Assembly: GCA_946965045.2 (NCBI GenBank)
Contig: OX337236.1
Location: 3,038,001 to 3,102,000, forward strand
DNA: 64,000 nt
Source: Epithemia pelagica
Taxonomy: Eukaryota > Bacillariophyta > Bacillariophyceae > Surirellales > Surirellaceae
Direction: 5' to 3'
Positions 32,459 to 43,657 of the stretch are shown one piece after another (position 1 is the stretch's first letter; each line of letters opens with the position of its first letter). The notes beneath the pieces were generated by a model, which was not told the origin of the DNA, made no database searches, and worked only from the letters and a program-made list of their open reading frames with translations. The position numbers were made by a program, and so were the translations under genes.

Positions 32459-33171
32459 CTAAAATTCCGGTTCTTCGTCTCCTGCTCCTTCCTCCCCCAT
32501 GACAGTCGTTGTTGTGGTTGTCTCCATACCAAGAGAGGCTTCTTCTTCAATCGTGGTTTCCGACAGGGCACCTTTTGTCAGGACGGCTGCACTGGCCAAC
32601 AACAGTCGCAACTGCTCTTCACTCGATTCATGAGCCAGTGTATAGCAGTAGGTCCAAATCAACAGGCAGAGTGCCATGGCATGGACCAAGCCGGCAAAAA
32701 TCACTTGTTGGGCAAACACGTCCGTGGGGACAAAGAGATAAAATTTGCAATACATGGTCGGAACAAAGGTAATCACATTCAAGGCTTGCAGCAAATAGGG
32801 CGCCGAACGAATCAAATTGCTGCCGACATAGGTACCATAGGCCACGGCCAAGCAAAAGCGAAACCAAATCTACACAATTCAATGGGAATCGTACAATGAC
32901 ATAACAACAACAACAACAATGAGACAGTCCAGCATGCAACAGCAATACAAAACCAAAACAATGGTCAGTTTTTCAACACAACAATACCGCACCACACAGT
33001 CCTTGTGGGGAGAGCAACGACGCACATGACAGGGCCATTCTTGGTACCGGCAAAACTACAACGTACCAAAACAGTGGGCAGTTCGGGGAAGGATTCTTCC
33101 GTGGGTTTCAAATTGTAAGTGGTAGCCTTTTGGAGAATGGCACGAATGCGAGGCCACGAAAGCGAAATCAT
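32459..33171 (-). CDS. Small multi-pass membrane protein, two exons
   Basis: Exon 1 is 33171-33067 and exon 2 is 32869-32459. The 197-nt intron starts GTACGT and ends TGTAG; the junction is in phase 0 and gives 171 residues. Exon 1 encodes a soluble N-terminus (MISLSWPRIRAILQKATTYN). Exon 2 supplies three hydrophobic segments (about 36-55, 60-83, 92-116): IWFRFCLAVAYGTYVG, LLQALNVITFVPTMYCKFYL and VIFAGLVHAMALCLLIWTY. A Thr/Glu-rich acidic tail follows. I recognise no family. The splice assignment is supported because exon 2 lacks its own ATG and begins mid-helix. Confidence 0.65.
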
Positions 33172-33980
33172 GGTATTGTAGGTCTGTGGTTATTGTTGTC
33201 GTTTGTGGTGTGGTGTGGGAGGCAATGCAATTCTTGTTCCCAAGCCTATCTATGGTTCGAGATACCACGCACCAAACAGGAGAAGGAGGAGGAGGTGGGA
33301 CTGCCAACTGCAACAACAAACGTACACAACAACGAGAAACACACAAGAAGAGATGCCGGTGTCCATGGAATGGTCCTTGTCGTCTCGTCTCTTTGGCATT
33401 ACATCCACATATCCCACCTTCCACCAGCGCACACGTCAAAAATCTTTCTCCGAACGAATCTCAAGCGTTTGTAAAGTTTATAACAAGACAGAAATCAGTA
33501 GCTTTTGGAATCGGAGCGCGGGGCAGTATGGTGCGCACATACTACTTGCCTCTAGCGCTATCTATCTAGGTAGGTAGGTACTCCTATGTCGACTTACATG
33601 CTTCTCTATGACCCCCCCAGCATGGTATATGGTCACCATGCCTTCTCCACGAGACCGAAACAACCTCCGAATACACAACACACCCTTTCCATCGTTTGGA
33701 CATGGTTGGAACTACAATAGCTAGGAACAGCACTATCTACAAGACACTACCAAAATATCGAATGCCTCTCCACACACACCTTTAGAAACGGTCTCTCTCA
33801 CAGACGCCAGCAGTTTCCGGTCCCGACCGCCTTGATACGACGTAACAGTTTTTGGTGGGTCGTTCTACAAGGGGGAGGATCCATCCTGTATGGATGGATG
33901 GATGGGTGTGTCCATATCCAGAGGACAGCCCCTGCCATCATCCACAATGGCACCACGAATCAATGAATGTCTTTTTCTTG
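33172..33980. other. Intergenic between the membrane protein and KRR1
   Basis: Holds the membrane-protein promoter and the KRR1 3' flank, with a short (GGTA)n-like run near 33571-33582. No gene supported. Confidence 0.6.
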
Positions 33981-35533
<1,553 letters not shown>

Positions 35534-36751
35534 ATGACACGGCATGAACAAGCATGGCAGTCAGGCCTTGTCCTTTTGGACGAGACAGCAGATGAATGGA
35601 ATACTAACGACTGGCCTCCTCTTGTCGGTGGGTGGCGTGACGAATATGTTACGGTCATACTTGATCATCCCCATCCGAACGACACCAAAACGAGACAAAC
35701 CGTCGTCGTGTTGGGCGGATGTCAACAAGGCCAGGGTACCACCAATTCTGTTCTTGTATTGAATTTAGCAGAATCCCACAAGCAGTGGCGAGAAGGGTCA
35801 CCCATGAACAAGAGTCGTCAAGGACATGCCGCTGTTGTGTGCAATGGCGGCGTTTACGTGATAGGAGGATACAATGGACGAGTAGAAGGATATTCGGATT
35901 GTATCGAACAAATTGATGTCAGTGAATTGCTGCAATCATCTTTAACAGCAAGCACCGAATATGAGAGTCATTGGAAGACATTGACATGTCGATTATCCAC
36001 ACTACTTTTTGGATGTTGTGCTGTCGCGGTTCACAATCGATACATTGTGGTCATGGGCGGCTACAACAGTCGTTATTTGTCGTCGGTGGATATTGTTGAT
36101 ACGAGCAACGGCACTGTCATTGCGGGACCATCGATGACTGTTCCACGAGTATGGTGTGCAAGTGCGGTCATTGGCCATCGCATCTTTGTCGCTGGAGGCT
36201 ATAAAGAGCATGGCAATCTGGAGTCGGTGGAATACTTGGACTTTGCAAGGCCATGTGAGAATGAAAAGACAGAAAAGGAGACTGGTTCCTCTGTTATTAC
36301 CTTCTCGTCCAGTTGGATCACTCACTCTGATTTGTTACTTTCCGTCGCACGACATTCTTGTGCAGCGGTTGCAATGGGATCTTGTCTGGTGGTGACCGGA
36401 GGAAGCAGTCCAACCGTGGACGTCTTGGATACGCGCCGCAACCGCATATGCAATCTCCCACCTGTCGGAAATGGCCTTCATTCTGGTGGCTGCAGTCTAG
36501 TGAACGTTGCCAATCAAGTTGCCGTGATTGGTGGGTTTGGCAATCCTTCCTGTGCGACATTCCCACTAATGGACAAAAATTCGTGGTGTTTTCGTCAACT
36601 CTGTGAACAGCAGCCCAACGGATGGTATCATTCTCTGGAAGAAATGGGTTTCCAAGATGCTGATATCTCACCCTTCTCGACCTCGACATCAGCTCGTAAA
36701 CGAGCTAGGTCCAATACGCACCGTGGTAATAAAGGAAATGATGAAGCTTGA
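35534..36751 (+). CDS. Kelch-repeat protein 1
   Basis: ATG 35534, 405 residues. The N-terminus (about 1-50) has the family signature QSGLVLLDE followed by NDWPPLVGGW. From about 55 to 345 there are roughly six Kelch blades, each with a GG doublet: VVVLGGCQQG, GGVYVIGGYNG, YIVVMGGYNSRYLSSVDIVD, RIFVAGGYKE, CLVVTGGSS and QVAVIGGFG. They should fold as a beta-propeller for protein binding. The ending CEQQPNGWYHS is followed by a basic tail (SARKRARS), a possible nuclear signal. No BTB, F-box or transmembrane segment is present. It is in opposite orientation to paralogues 3-6, so the two-gene block 1-2 is probably an inverted copy. Confidence 0.85.
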   Translation: MTRHEQAWQSGLVLLDETADEWNTNDWPPLVGGWRDEYVTVILDHPHPNDTKTRQTVVVLGGCQQGQGTTNSVLVLNLAESHKQWREGSPMNKSRQGHAAVVCNGGVYVIGGYNGRVEGYSDCIEQIDVSELLQSSLTASTEYESHWKTLTCRLSTLLFGCCAVAVHNRYIVVMGGYNSRYLSSVDIVDTSNGTVIAGPSMTVPRVWCASAVIGHRIFVAGGYKEHGNLESVEYLDFARPCENEKTEKETGSSVITFSSSWITHSDLLLSVARHSCAAVAMGSCLVVTGGSSPTVDVLDTRRNRICNLPPVGNGLHSGGCSLVNVANQVAVIGGFGNPSCATFPLMDKNSWCFRQLCEQQPNGWYHSLEEMGFQDADISPFSTSTSARKRARSNTHRGNKGNDEA

Positions 36752-36904
36752 AATGTGCAACAGGTTTCATAGTATCACGTCAAAAATTGAGGAAGCAATA
36801 TCATGGAAATTATCATGTAAACATCACGTCATTTATGCTGTTATTTTGATCATGTCACTCATTAGATATGTTGTGAATCCTTTTAGTTAATGAAAAGCTC
36901 GAAC

Positions 36905-37333
36905 TCACTTAACAGGACTGGAGATCATCTTCACTCCTACACGACTGCACGTGAATTTCCTTCTAATTTCATGACGTTTGAGGCAATCGGATAGAACTAT
37001 GATAAAAGATTCATTGCGATCGTCATACTTCATCCATCCGCCACGACCAGTTATTAGCAGTATTTTGCTTGGTGCACAGCAACAAGTAAGCTCGACGACA
37101 AGGGGTCCGCCAGGATCCAGGATGGTCCAATCGTTTGGTGGAACGTGGATGGTCCTCTGCGGTACGACGACACATGGTGGTGAATAAAGTGCGAGGCCGG
37201 TGTTTCCGGCAGTATACTTGTGGCATATCGCAACTTGTTTTGGAACGACTTGATGGAGTATGAGGAATGGAATGAGAGAGAGCCTCTTCGACTTCGACGT
37301 CATCACACCTCTTGTTGGGATGGATGCGGTCAT
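36905..37333 (-). CDS. Small hypothetical protein conserved in relics beside each Kelch gene
   Basis: ATG 37333, 142 residues, convergent with Kelch gene 1. It includes LALYSPPCVVVPQRTIHV, LITGRGGWMKYDDRNE and IIVLSDCLKRHEIRRKF. The last two motifs recur, partly in frame, in the 3' flanks of Kelch genes 3-6 (for example around 48640-48740). There the equivalent of YDDRNE carries a 12-base, frame-preserving insertion (DDKE). The LYSP-VV-PQ-T motif also appears in a fragment at 40974-41150. An indel that keeps frame suggests the sequence once coded, but most copies are now broken. No family recognised. Confidence 0.35.
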   Translation of the reverse strand: MTASIPTRGVMTSKSKRLSLIPFLILHQVVPKQVAICHKYTAGNTGLALYSPPCVVVPQRTIHVPPNDWTILDPGGPLVVELTCCCAPSKILLITGRGGWMKYDDRNESFIIVLSDCLKRHEIRRKFTCSRVGVKMISSPVK

Positions 37334-37510
37334 GTAATCTATGTGCGACCTGCTTCCACGCTCAGTAAAGCGTACGTACGACAGACACTCCGATGGCCTG
37401 TCAGTCCGAATCCATCACAGCAATCTCAGCAGAGCCGCAAAAAAGCATTGCAATTTGCAATCTCTGCATGTTAGTCTCTCGCGATCCTCATAAATTCTGC
37501 AGTCAAAACC

Positions 37511-38728
37511 ATGAGCATGACACTGAAAGAACAAGCAGGGCAGTCGGGCCTTGTCCTTTTTGATGCGATATGGAATCATAACGACTGGCCTCCTCTTGAG
37601 GGTGGATGGCGTGAAGAACATGCTACGGTCGTACTGGATCATCCCGATAAAGACGACAATCACAAGAACAACAAGAGACAAACGGTCGTTGTGTTGGGCG
37701 GACGGCTACACTGCCAATGTGTCACCAAGTCCGTGCTTGTATTGAATTTAGCAGAATCAAACAAGCAGTGGCAAGGAGGGCCACCCATGAACAAGAGTCG
37801 TCGTGGACATGGCGCTGTCGTGTGCAATGGCGGCGTTTACGTGATGGGAGGAAGCAATGGATATTCGTGGTTGGATTGCATGGAAAGAATTGACGTCAAT
37901 GATTTGCTGCAATCATCTTCGACATCAAGCACCACATATGAGAGTCATTGGACGACATTGACATGTCGATTATCAACGCAACGATGGGGATGTTGTGCTG
38001 TTGCGGTTCACAACCGATACATTGTGGTAATGGGTGGCTCTGATGGTGCCTTTGACTTGTCGTCGGTGGATATTATTGATACCAGCAACGACAGTGTCAC
38101 TGCGGGACCATGCCTTAACGTTCCACGATTTTGGGCTACCAGTGTGGTCGTTGGTCACCGCATCTTTGTCGTTGGAGGTCGTAACGAGCATGGCAATCTT
38201 GACTCGGTAGAGTACATTGACTTTGCAATGCCTTGTGATAATGAGAAGACAAAAAAGGAGACGGGTTCCTCTCTCATTTCCTCCTCGTCCGCTTGGATCA
38301 CTCATTCGGAGTTGGTGCTTTCCAATGCACGAAGTTCTTGTGCAGTGGTTGCCGTGGGATCTTGTCTGGTGGTGGCGGGAGGACTAGACAATCCAACTGT
38401 GGAAGTCTTGGAAACGAGCCGCAACCGCGTTTGGAATCTCCCACGATTCGGGAATCACCGCTGTAACTGCAGTCTAGTTACTCTTGCGGATCAAATTACC
38501 GTGATTGGTGGGTTTCTCAATCCTTCCTGTGCGACATTACCACTACTGGACAAGAATTCGTGGTGTTTTCGTCAACTCTGTGAACAGCAACCCAACGGAT
38601 GGTATCATTTCCGGGAAGGAATGGGTATCCGAGATGCTGATATTTCACCCTTTCTCACCTCGGTGTCCATTCGTAAACGAGTGAGGACCAATACATGTCA
38701 TGGTGGGAAAGAGGAGGATTGTACTTAA
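37511..38728 (+). CDS. Kelch-repeat protein 2
   Basis: ATG 37511 (MSMTLKEQ), 405 residues, co-directional with and close in sequence to Kelch protein 1. Blades are visible at VVVLGGRLHC, GGVYVMGGSNGYSWLDCMERID, YIVVMGGSDGAFDLSSVDIID, RIFVVGGRNEHGNLDSVEYID, CLVVAGGLDNPTVEVLE and ITVIGGFLNPS, with a Trp or Tyr in most. The tail (SIRKRVRTN) is basic as in the others. Full length and free of breaks. The promoter copy of the shared Kelch block lies at 37371-37390. The whole gene plus its 3' flank is an inverted relative of the units at 44.7-53.4 kb. Confidence 0.85.
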   Translation: MSMTLKEQAGQSGLVLFDAIWNHNDWPPLEGGWREEHATVVLDHPDKDDNHKNNKRQTVVVLGGRLHCQCVTKSVLVLNLAESNKQWQGGPPMNKSRRGHGAVVCNGGVYVMGGSNGYSWLDCMERIDVNDLLQSSSTSSTTYESHWTTLTCRLSTQRWGCCAVAVHNRYIVVMGGSDGAFDLSSVDIIDTSNDSVTAGPCLNVPRFWATSVVVGHRIFVVGGRNEHGNLDSVEYIDFAMPCDNEKTKKETGSSLISSSSAWITHSELVLSNARSSCAVVAVGSCLVVAGGLDNPTVEVLETSRNRVWNLPRFGNHRCNCSLVTLADQITVIGGFLNPSCATLPLLDKNSWCFRQLCEQQPNGWYHFREGMGIRDADISPFLTSVSIRKRVRTNTCHGGKEEDCT

Positions 38729-39740
38729 AGTGCAACATGTTGTATGATACGTGACAAACTGAGGAAACAGTATCATGGAATAGTATATACTCTCAAACAG
38801 TTACCATGCGTCCATGACGAGATTTGAAGCTTTTATGACGATCATTGTGAATCCTATAAAAAGTTAATGAAAAGCTACAACGCACTATACAGATTAAAAT
38901 GGACATGGATCAAAGAGCAACTCTCGTAGCATGTTTAGAGGGTATCCACCTATATAGCATATGACACAAGAATTTTGCTTCTCATGTGATAACGTTTGTC
39001 GCAGTCGGATAGAGCTATCATAGTAGATTCATCAACGTGGTACTAGCCATCGTCATGATGTATGCATCCGCCATGATCAGCGTTCAAAATTCTTCAAGAC
39101 TAGGGGGTAGCAGCAGGGGAGGCTTGAAGCAGTTTCGACGCCACTTTTATTCCATATCTGTCGGACGTTTCCACCCGGTGCAAAAGGTTTCCATGTCTCG
39201 GATCCAGCCATTCGCGAACCTCCTGTGGATACACACTTGTCGTCCCAATGTCCGTGGAAGCAGTCCCCATTCGGCACTCTCGTCGTGCCCGGTCCCCCCT
39301 ATCGGTCCATTGTCGTCGCGTTGCTTGGGAACCGCCGTGTGATGGGCACCGGCATCTTTGGATTGTTATAGTGGCCGCAACGAGGACTCGACCAATACTT
39401 TTGCGTGTGTGGAACTTCATGCCACATGAAAGACTGCTGAGGGTGCGTCGTCGTCTCACTTCCTTGTCGTCTTCTCCTTCTCCTCTTGGATAATGATCTT
39501 GTTCCCTCGTGTTGTTAGCAGAGACTCGAGACATTTTTTTTGGGTCGTTGAGAGAAACCGCCATTTTGGGAGCCGCCCCAAACACAGTCTTGTTCTTGTC
39601 AACGACGACAAGGACTGCGTCTCTCGTGGAGTCTGCCAACGGTAATATCGCACCACCAGTACGAGAATGCCCCTCCACACACACACATGCACACATGCAC
39701 ACAGAGTTTTGCGTGTGGCTGGTGTGGCGCCAGGACCGTG
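38729..39740. repeat. Kelch 2 3' flank: inverted, decayed copy of the duplicated flank
   Basis: About 38880-39440 on the minus strand matches the flank that precedes Kelch genes 3-6 on plus. Shared pieces include GGCATGAAxTTCC, ACAATCCAAAGATGCCG, CCGAATGGGGACTGCTTCCAC and GGCTGGATCC. No intact gene is present. A (CA)-rich tract follows at about 39675-39700. Confidence 0.65.
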
Positions 39741-40952
39741 TTAGTCCGAGGGCGTAGGGCCAGTCGTACTGGTTGTGGTGGTGGTGGTGGTGGTTGGGAC
39801 CGTCCTGGGTTCCGCGGTGGAGAATGGTGGTTCGGAAACGGTTGGATGGACTGCTGTGGCTGTTCCTGTTGTAGTTGGTGGTGGTGGTGGTGCTGGTTGT
39901 TGGGCCTTTTGTTTCTTGTGGCGATGGGTTTGCTTTTTGGAAACAATGGTGGTAAAGCCATCGTCATCCAGCATGGGTGCGGCTTGTGGTGGTGGTTCGG
40001 AGACGGATGATTGTCCCAATTGACGAATGGGTACAGTCGTTGTCGTTGTCTTGGTGGGTTTGGTCGGAGGCCCAAACAAGGAGTGGGAGGCATAGTCGGC
40101 ACTCGACAAGAGTGTAGCAGCATCTTTTGTTGTGGTGGTTGGTTCTTGGTCCATGGGTGCCGTTCCAGGAGAGGATTGGGCCACTAATTTCATGGACTCG
40201 TGGTAGTGATCGTCGTCGTCGTCATCATCATCCTGGGCATTGACAAATTGAGACGCTTGCGCCACAGAGGCGGCCGCCGCTTGGGTTTGTTGTTGGTGTC
40301 GCATCAAGGCGTGGGCGGCCGTCGCATCGCCTTGCACCAAGCATGTTTCGTACAAGTGCCAAATGGTCTGTGCGACTTGTCGTTCCGAATCGTCTTCGAG
40401 TTGCACGGAAAATTCTTCTTCCATGTAAATGGCCAAGACATCTTCCAATTCGTGTGCCGATGACAATAATGGATACTGCGACTCGTCGTGCAAGCGTTTC
40501 TTGGGATTGTCTGTGGGAGTTGTCGCATTCGGGGATGCTGGCACAAAGTAGTCAATTATAGTTTGTCGTAAAAAGTCGGCCTTGGCATGCGATTCGACAC
40601 CACCCCACCCGCCTTGCACGGCGGTCGCCAAGGCCGACCAGGATCGCAAACAGGCCGTGACACCGGCTTGAAAGTCTGGAATCAAGGCCGAACAAGACGA
40701 AGTGGTGGTCGTCGTTGTCGTCCCACGAGTCTTGTTCTGGTTGTGGACCAACGGTGCGGCTGCGACCGGAGGAGTTGGAGTGGTATTAGTGGCCGCGGCG
40801 GCGGATGCCCACGACTTTTTGGTGTTCCAAACCGATGGTGGTTGTGAGACAGAAGTTACTTGCGGCAAAGCACCGGAAGATTTTGGTTCCGTTTCATCCA
40901 TGGTGGTCAGGTGGTCGGTGGATGGTATGGACGACGAAAAAGCTTCTGCCAT
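39741..40952 (-). CDS. TSR2: TSR2-like pre-rRNA-processing protein (WGG domain), extended
   Basis: ATG 40952, 403 residues, no intron. Residues about 100-205 match the TSR2 domain: FQAGVTACLRSWSALATAV, QGGWGGVESHAKADFL, ELEDVLAIYMEEEFSVQLEDDSE and IWHLYETCLVQGD. In yeast and human, Tsr2 escorts ribosomal protein eS26 to the 40S precursor. Family members are usually about 190-210 residues. Here a Thr-rich N-terminus and a long Asp-, Thr- and Pro-rich C-terminus roughly double it. The acidic run (DDDDDDDD) and LDDDGFTTIVSKK motif agree with the acidic tail and W/F-TxV motif of the family. It is divergently paired with the P450 gene. Confidence 0.9.
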   Translation of the reverse strand: MAEAFSSSIPSTDHLTTMDETEPKSSGALPQVTSVSQPPSVWNTKKSWASAAAATNTTPTPPVAAAPLVHNQNKTRGTTTTTTTSSCSALIPDFQAGVTACLRSWSALATAVQGGWGGVESHAKADFLRQTIIDYFVPASPNATTPTDNPKKRLHDESQYPLLSSAHELEDVLAIYMEEEFSVQLEDDSERQVAQTIWHLYETCLVQGDATAAHALMRHQQQTQAAAASVAQASQFVNAQDDDDDDDDHYHESMKLVAQSSPGTAPMDQEPTTTTKDAATLLSSADYASHSLFGPPTKPTKTTTTTVPIRQLGQSSVSEPPPQAAPMLDDDGFTTIVSKKQTHRHKKQKAQQPAPPPPPTTTGTATAVHPTVSEPPFSTAEPRTVPTTTTTTTTSTTGPTPSD

Positions 40953-41290
40953 GGTCCAGAATACACACAGTGTTCAGTTCAGAGTGTGATGACGGATGGA
41001 GAGGACGTTTTCTGTGGTCTGTGGTGCGACGACAGAGCGTGGTGAATAAAGTGCGACCTGATCAGTCGCATTAGCAAGTCGCGCATATAGTTCGTGCCCC
41101 CTGTGCCGAAATTGAGGAACGTATCTTTTGTTGCAGAGATTGCGCATACATCGTTTGTGGTCTCTCCTCGAGTAGCGAAATATAGGAGAGGGATACACAG
41201 CGAGCCTGGAATACACTCTCCCAATCCTCAAAATCACAAGCTGCTAGCTACGGTGAAAGACGAGTGGCGTATCAACTAGTCGTCTGTCTC
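40953..41290. promoter_or_regulatory. Bidirectional promoter region of TSR2 and P450 with a repeat fragment
   Basis: 338 bp between divergent starts. Part of it (about 41010-41150) shares GGTGAATAAAGTGCGA and its surroundings with 37140-37200. Read on minus it gives VALYSPRSVVAPQTTENV, a relic of the small hypothetical protein called at 36905-37333. Confidence 0.45.
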
Positions 41291-43231
41291 ATGATTTCGA
41301 ACCGAACCGACGACGACGACATGACAACTCTGCAGAACCACGCCATCCAAAGGAGGAGGAGGAGGGCCCGAAACGAATGCTTCCTCTGTTCTTCTTCTTC
41401 TTCTTCTTCTTTTTGGTGTAGTAGGATCCTCGCCTGGAGCCTCATGGTTGCTACTGTATCATGCTGGTTGCCGGTCCCCCTAGTTCATGGCTGGATCATG
41501 GTTCCTTCATGGTCTTCTTGTTCTTCTTCTTTGGCGAGACCTTCCGTCCTGACACTGTCTTCCTCTTCGTCTTCGGTGGAACCCACCACAAGCACCACCA
41601 ACAACAACAAGGACGACGACACGACACTTTACGACGCCCTCTTCCAGGGTGGCGATGCCACAGTGGAGGCTCCCTTACCACCCGCCTATACGGCCTGTCC
41701 CTTTTCGGGCATTTTGGCCGGTCCCACATCCTTTTATCGACAAGCCAGTGCCGCCTTGCAAGCTCCGACGGCCTTTTCCTTTGTGCACAAGCATCGACCC
41801 ATGGTGGAAGTCTGTGAGGGACGCGCCATTCGACACGTGTTGCGGCAGGAATTTGACTCGCTCACCTCCAATGTCGTGGCCGGTGTCTCCCAAGTCATTT
41901 GTGGGACACAATCCTTGCGGACGATTGCGAGTCGACCGGACCATCAAGCCGTTCGACACCTCGTTAGTGTCCCCCTGTCGAAACCCGCCGTTCATCAAGC
42001 CTTGCCGCAACTGCAAGCGATTGGAGAAAGACGATTGCACGAACATTTTGGGAGATCCTCCTCTTCGGCGACGACTCCTACCAATACCACCACAACGGTA
42101 CGCATGGGCGATGTGGCCTTGTCCTTGGCCACGGATGTGACACGCCAAGTCATTTTGGGATGGACCGACGACGACAAGGCAAAAACGCACGAATTGAACG
42201 ACCAAATTGCCACGTGGTTGCATGGCATGTGGTATCCCCCCGGATCGGCCGAACTCAATGCCACGTTGCACGCCAAGGCCTATTTGGAAGGCGTCTTGGA
42301 ACAAAAATTGAACGACTTGGAACAACTCGGTCACAGCGATGGATCTGTCGTCGGTGGTATGCTCTATGCGACCACGACCGACAAGGACGCGGAAGACAAC
42401 GACGACTCGGAATCTTCTTCTGCATCGACCAATCATCAAACCTTGACCCGGACCCAAGTGATTCACAATACCTTGTTGCTCATTTTGGCGGGTACCGAAA
42501 CCACCTCCAGTTCCTTGGCCAATGTCATGCTCTGCATGGGCTTGCATCCCGATCTTTGGCAACGTCTTGTGGACGAACAAGCCGCCGTTGTGGCCCAGCA
42601 TGGAACGGCCGTGACACCGGCCGCCTTGCAAGACAGTCCGTGGTTGCAAGCCGTGGTCTGGGAAACCCTACGGATTTTACCCGTCACCCTGGTTTCGCGA
42701 CGCGTCACGCAAGAGACTTTGGTCGTTCCACCCGCCTCCACTACGGACAAGGACAACAACAAGAAGGACGATTCCTTTCACATTCCTCCCGGATGGGGTG
42801 TCAGTTACAATATTTATTTGGCCCATCAAAATGATCCCATGTGGAAAACTGGGGACGGCACTACCAATTGTATGGATTTGAAAACGGGATTTTGTCCCGA
42901 ACGATGGTTGCAGTTTCCGGACAATGACCCAACCAAACCACCAACTGTCACTCCCCCGACGGTTCAAAGTCATGCCAATTATTTGGGCTTTGGCTATGGG
43001 CCCCGGCATTGTCCCGGCAGTTTCTTGGCCGTGACAGAACTGAGTGTCTTTACCGCCCTCGTGGCTCGTACCCTTCCCACCTTTTGCCTGGCGTCGCCCG
43101 TGTTTTCTACCAATACTGACGACAAGGACCCGCGACCCTTGGACGAACGCATTGAATGGCACAAGGTCGGAGCCATGTTGACACCGGTCGACAAGGTTCC
43201 CATTGTCGTGCCAGCGTCCAACCAGCTATAA
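41291..43231 (+). CDS. Cytochrome P450
   Basis: The first in-frame ATG, 41291, gives 646 residues, longer than the usual ~500. The N-terminus has an Arg-rich and Ser-rich stretch, then a hydrophobic segment (RILAWSLMVATVSCWLPVP) that could be a signal anchor or part of a targeting peptide. I-helix motif LAGTETTSS is near residue 400, the ExxR in WETLRILP near 457, and the haem loop FGYGPRHCPG with Cys574 as thiolate ligand. Asp/Thr-rich inserts, for example around DAEDNDDSESSS, lengthen the loops. All catalytic motifs are present, so it should be an active haem monooxygenase at a membrane. The substrate cannot be told; the style is closer to CYP85-clan enzymes than to bacterial P450s. Confidence 0.92.
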   Translation: MISNRTDDDDMTTLQNHAIQRRRRRARNECFLCSSSSSSSFWCSRILAWSLMVATVSCWLPVPLVHGWIMVPSWSSCSSSLARPSVLTLSSSSSSVEPTTSTTNNNKDDDTTLYDALFQGGDATVEAPLPPAYTACPFSGILAGPTSFYRQASAALQAPTAFSFVHKHRPMVEVCEGRAIRHVLRQEFDSLTSNVVAGVSQVICGTQSLRTIASRPDHQAVRHLVSVPLSKPAVHQALPQLQAIGERRLHEHFGRSSSSATTPTNTTTTVRMGDVALSLATDVTRQVILGWTDDDKAKTHELNDQIATWLHGMWYPPGSAELNATLHAKAYLEGVLEQKLNDLEQLGHSDGSVVGGMLYATTTDKDAEDNDDSESSSASTNHQTLTRTQVIHNTLLLILAGTETTSSSLANVMLCMGLHPDLWQRLVDEQAAVVAQHGTAVTPAALQDSPWLQAVVWETLRILPVTLVSRRVTQETLVVPPASTTDKDNNKKDDSFHIPPGWGVSYNIYLAHQNDPMWKTGDGTTNCMDLKTGFCPERWLQFPDNDPTKPPTVTPPTVQSHANYLGFGYGPRHCPGSFLAVTELSVFTALVARTLPTFCLASPVFSTNTDDKDPRPLDERIEWHKVGAMLTPVDKVPIVVPASNQL

Positions 43232-43657
43232 GTAATACGAGACCAACCACAGAAGAAATACCACGAGCTAGAGACTGTGCTTTCGTCCCAGTGTCTCCCT
43301 CTACTATATTTCCTAGCTAATCTATCGTCTCCTAATGCCAAGTGCCACTAGCTCGAGTAGGTGTTTCCTCATAAAACCGCGACCGCTCTGCGAATCGTAA
43401 AAGGGCACTATTTGAATGATAGGAACTCAACGGAAGACAATGCCAAGACGGCACGCGCAGGGCAGTAACCCTATAAAGCGCGGTGGCAAGCCCAATTTGG
43501 ATCGTGTGGAGAGGCGCCAAACAAATTTGGCAGCATCTCTATTACATGCAGAAGACAAACACAACAATATAAAAAAGAGATCGAGTCCGAGATATTGATC
43601 TTTCTTCTTTCTGGAGATTGTTTCCTTTTGTTTTCTCTTTTTGATTGATTCCAAACC
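43232..43657. other. Intergenic between P450 and the multi-TM gene
   Basis: 426 bp with no gene. It contains the P450 3' flank and presumed promoter of the next gene, including a pyrimidine-rich tract immediately before the ATG (43600-43645). Confidence 0.6.
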
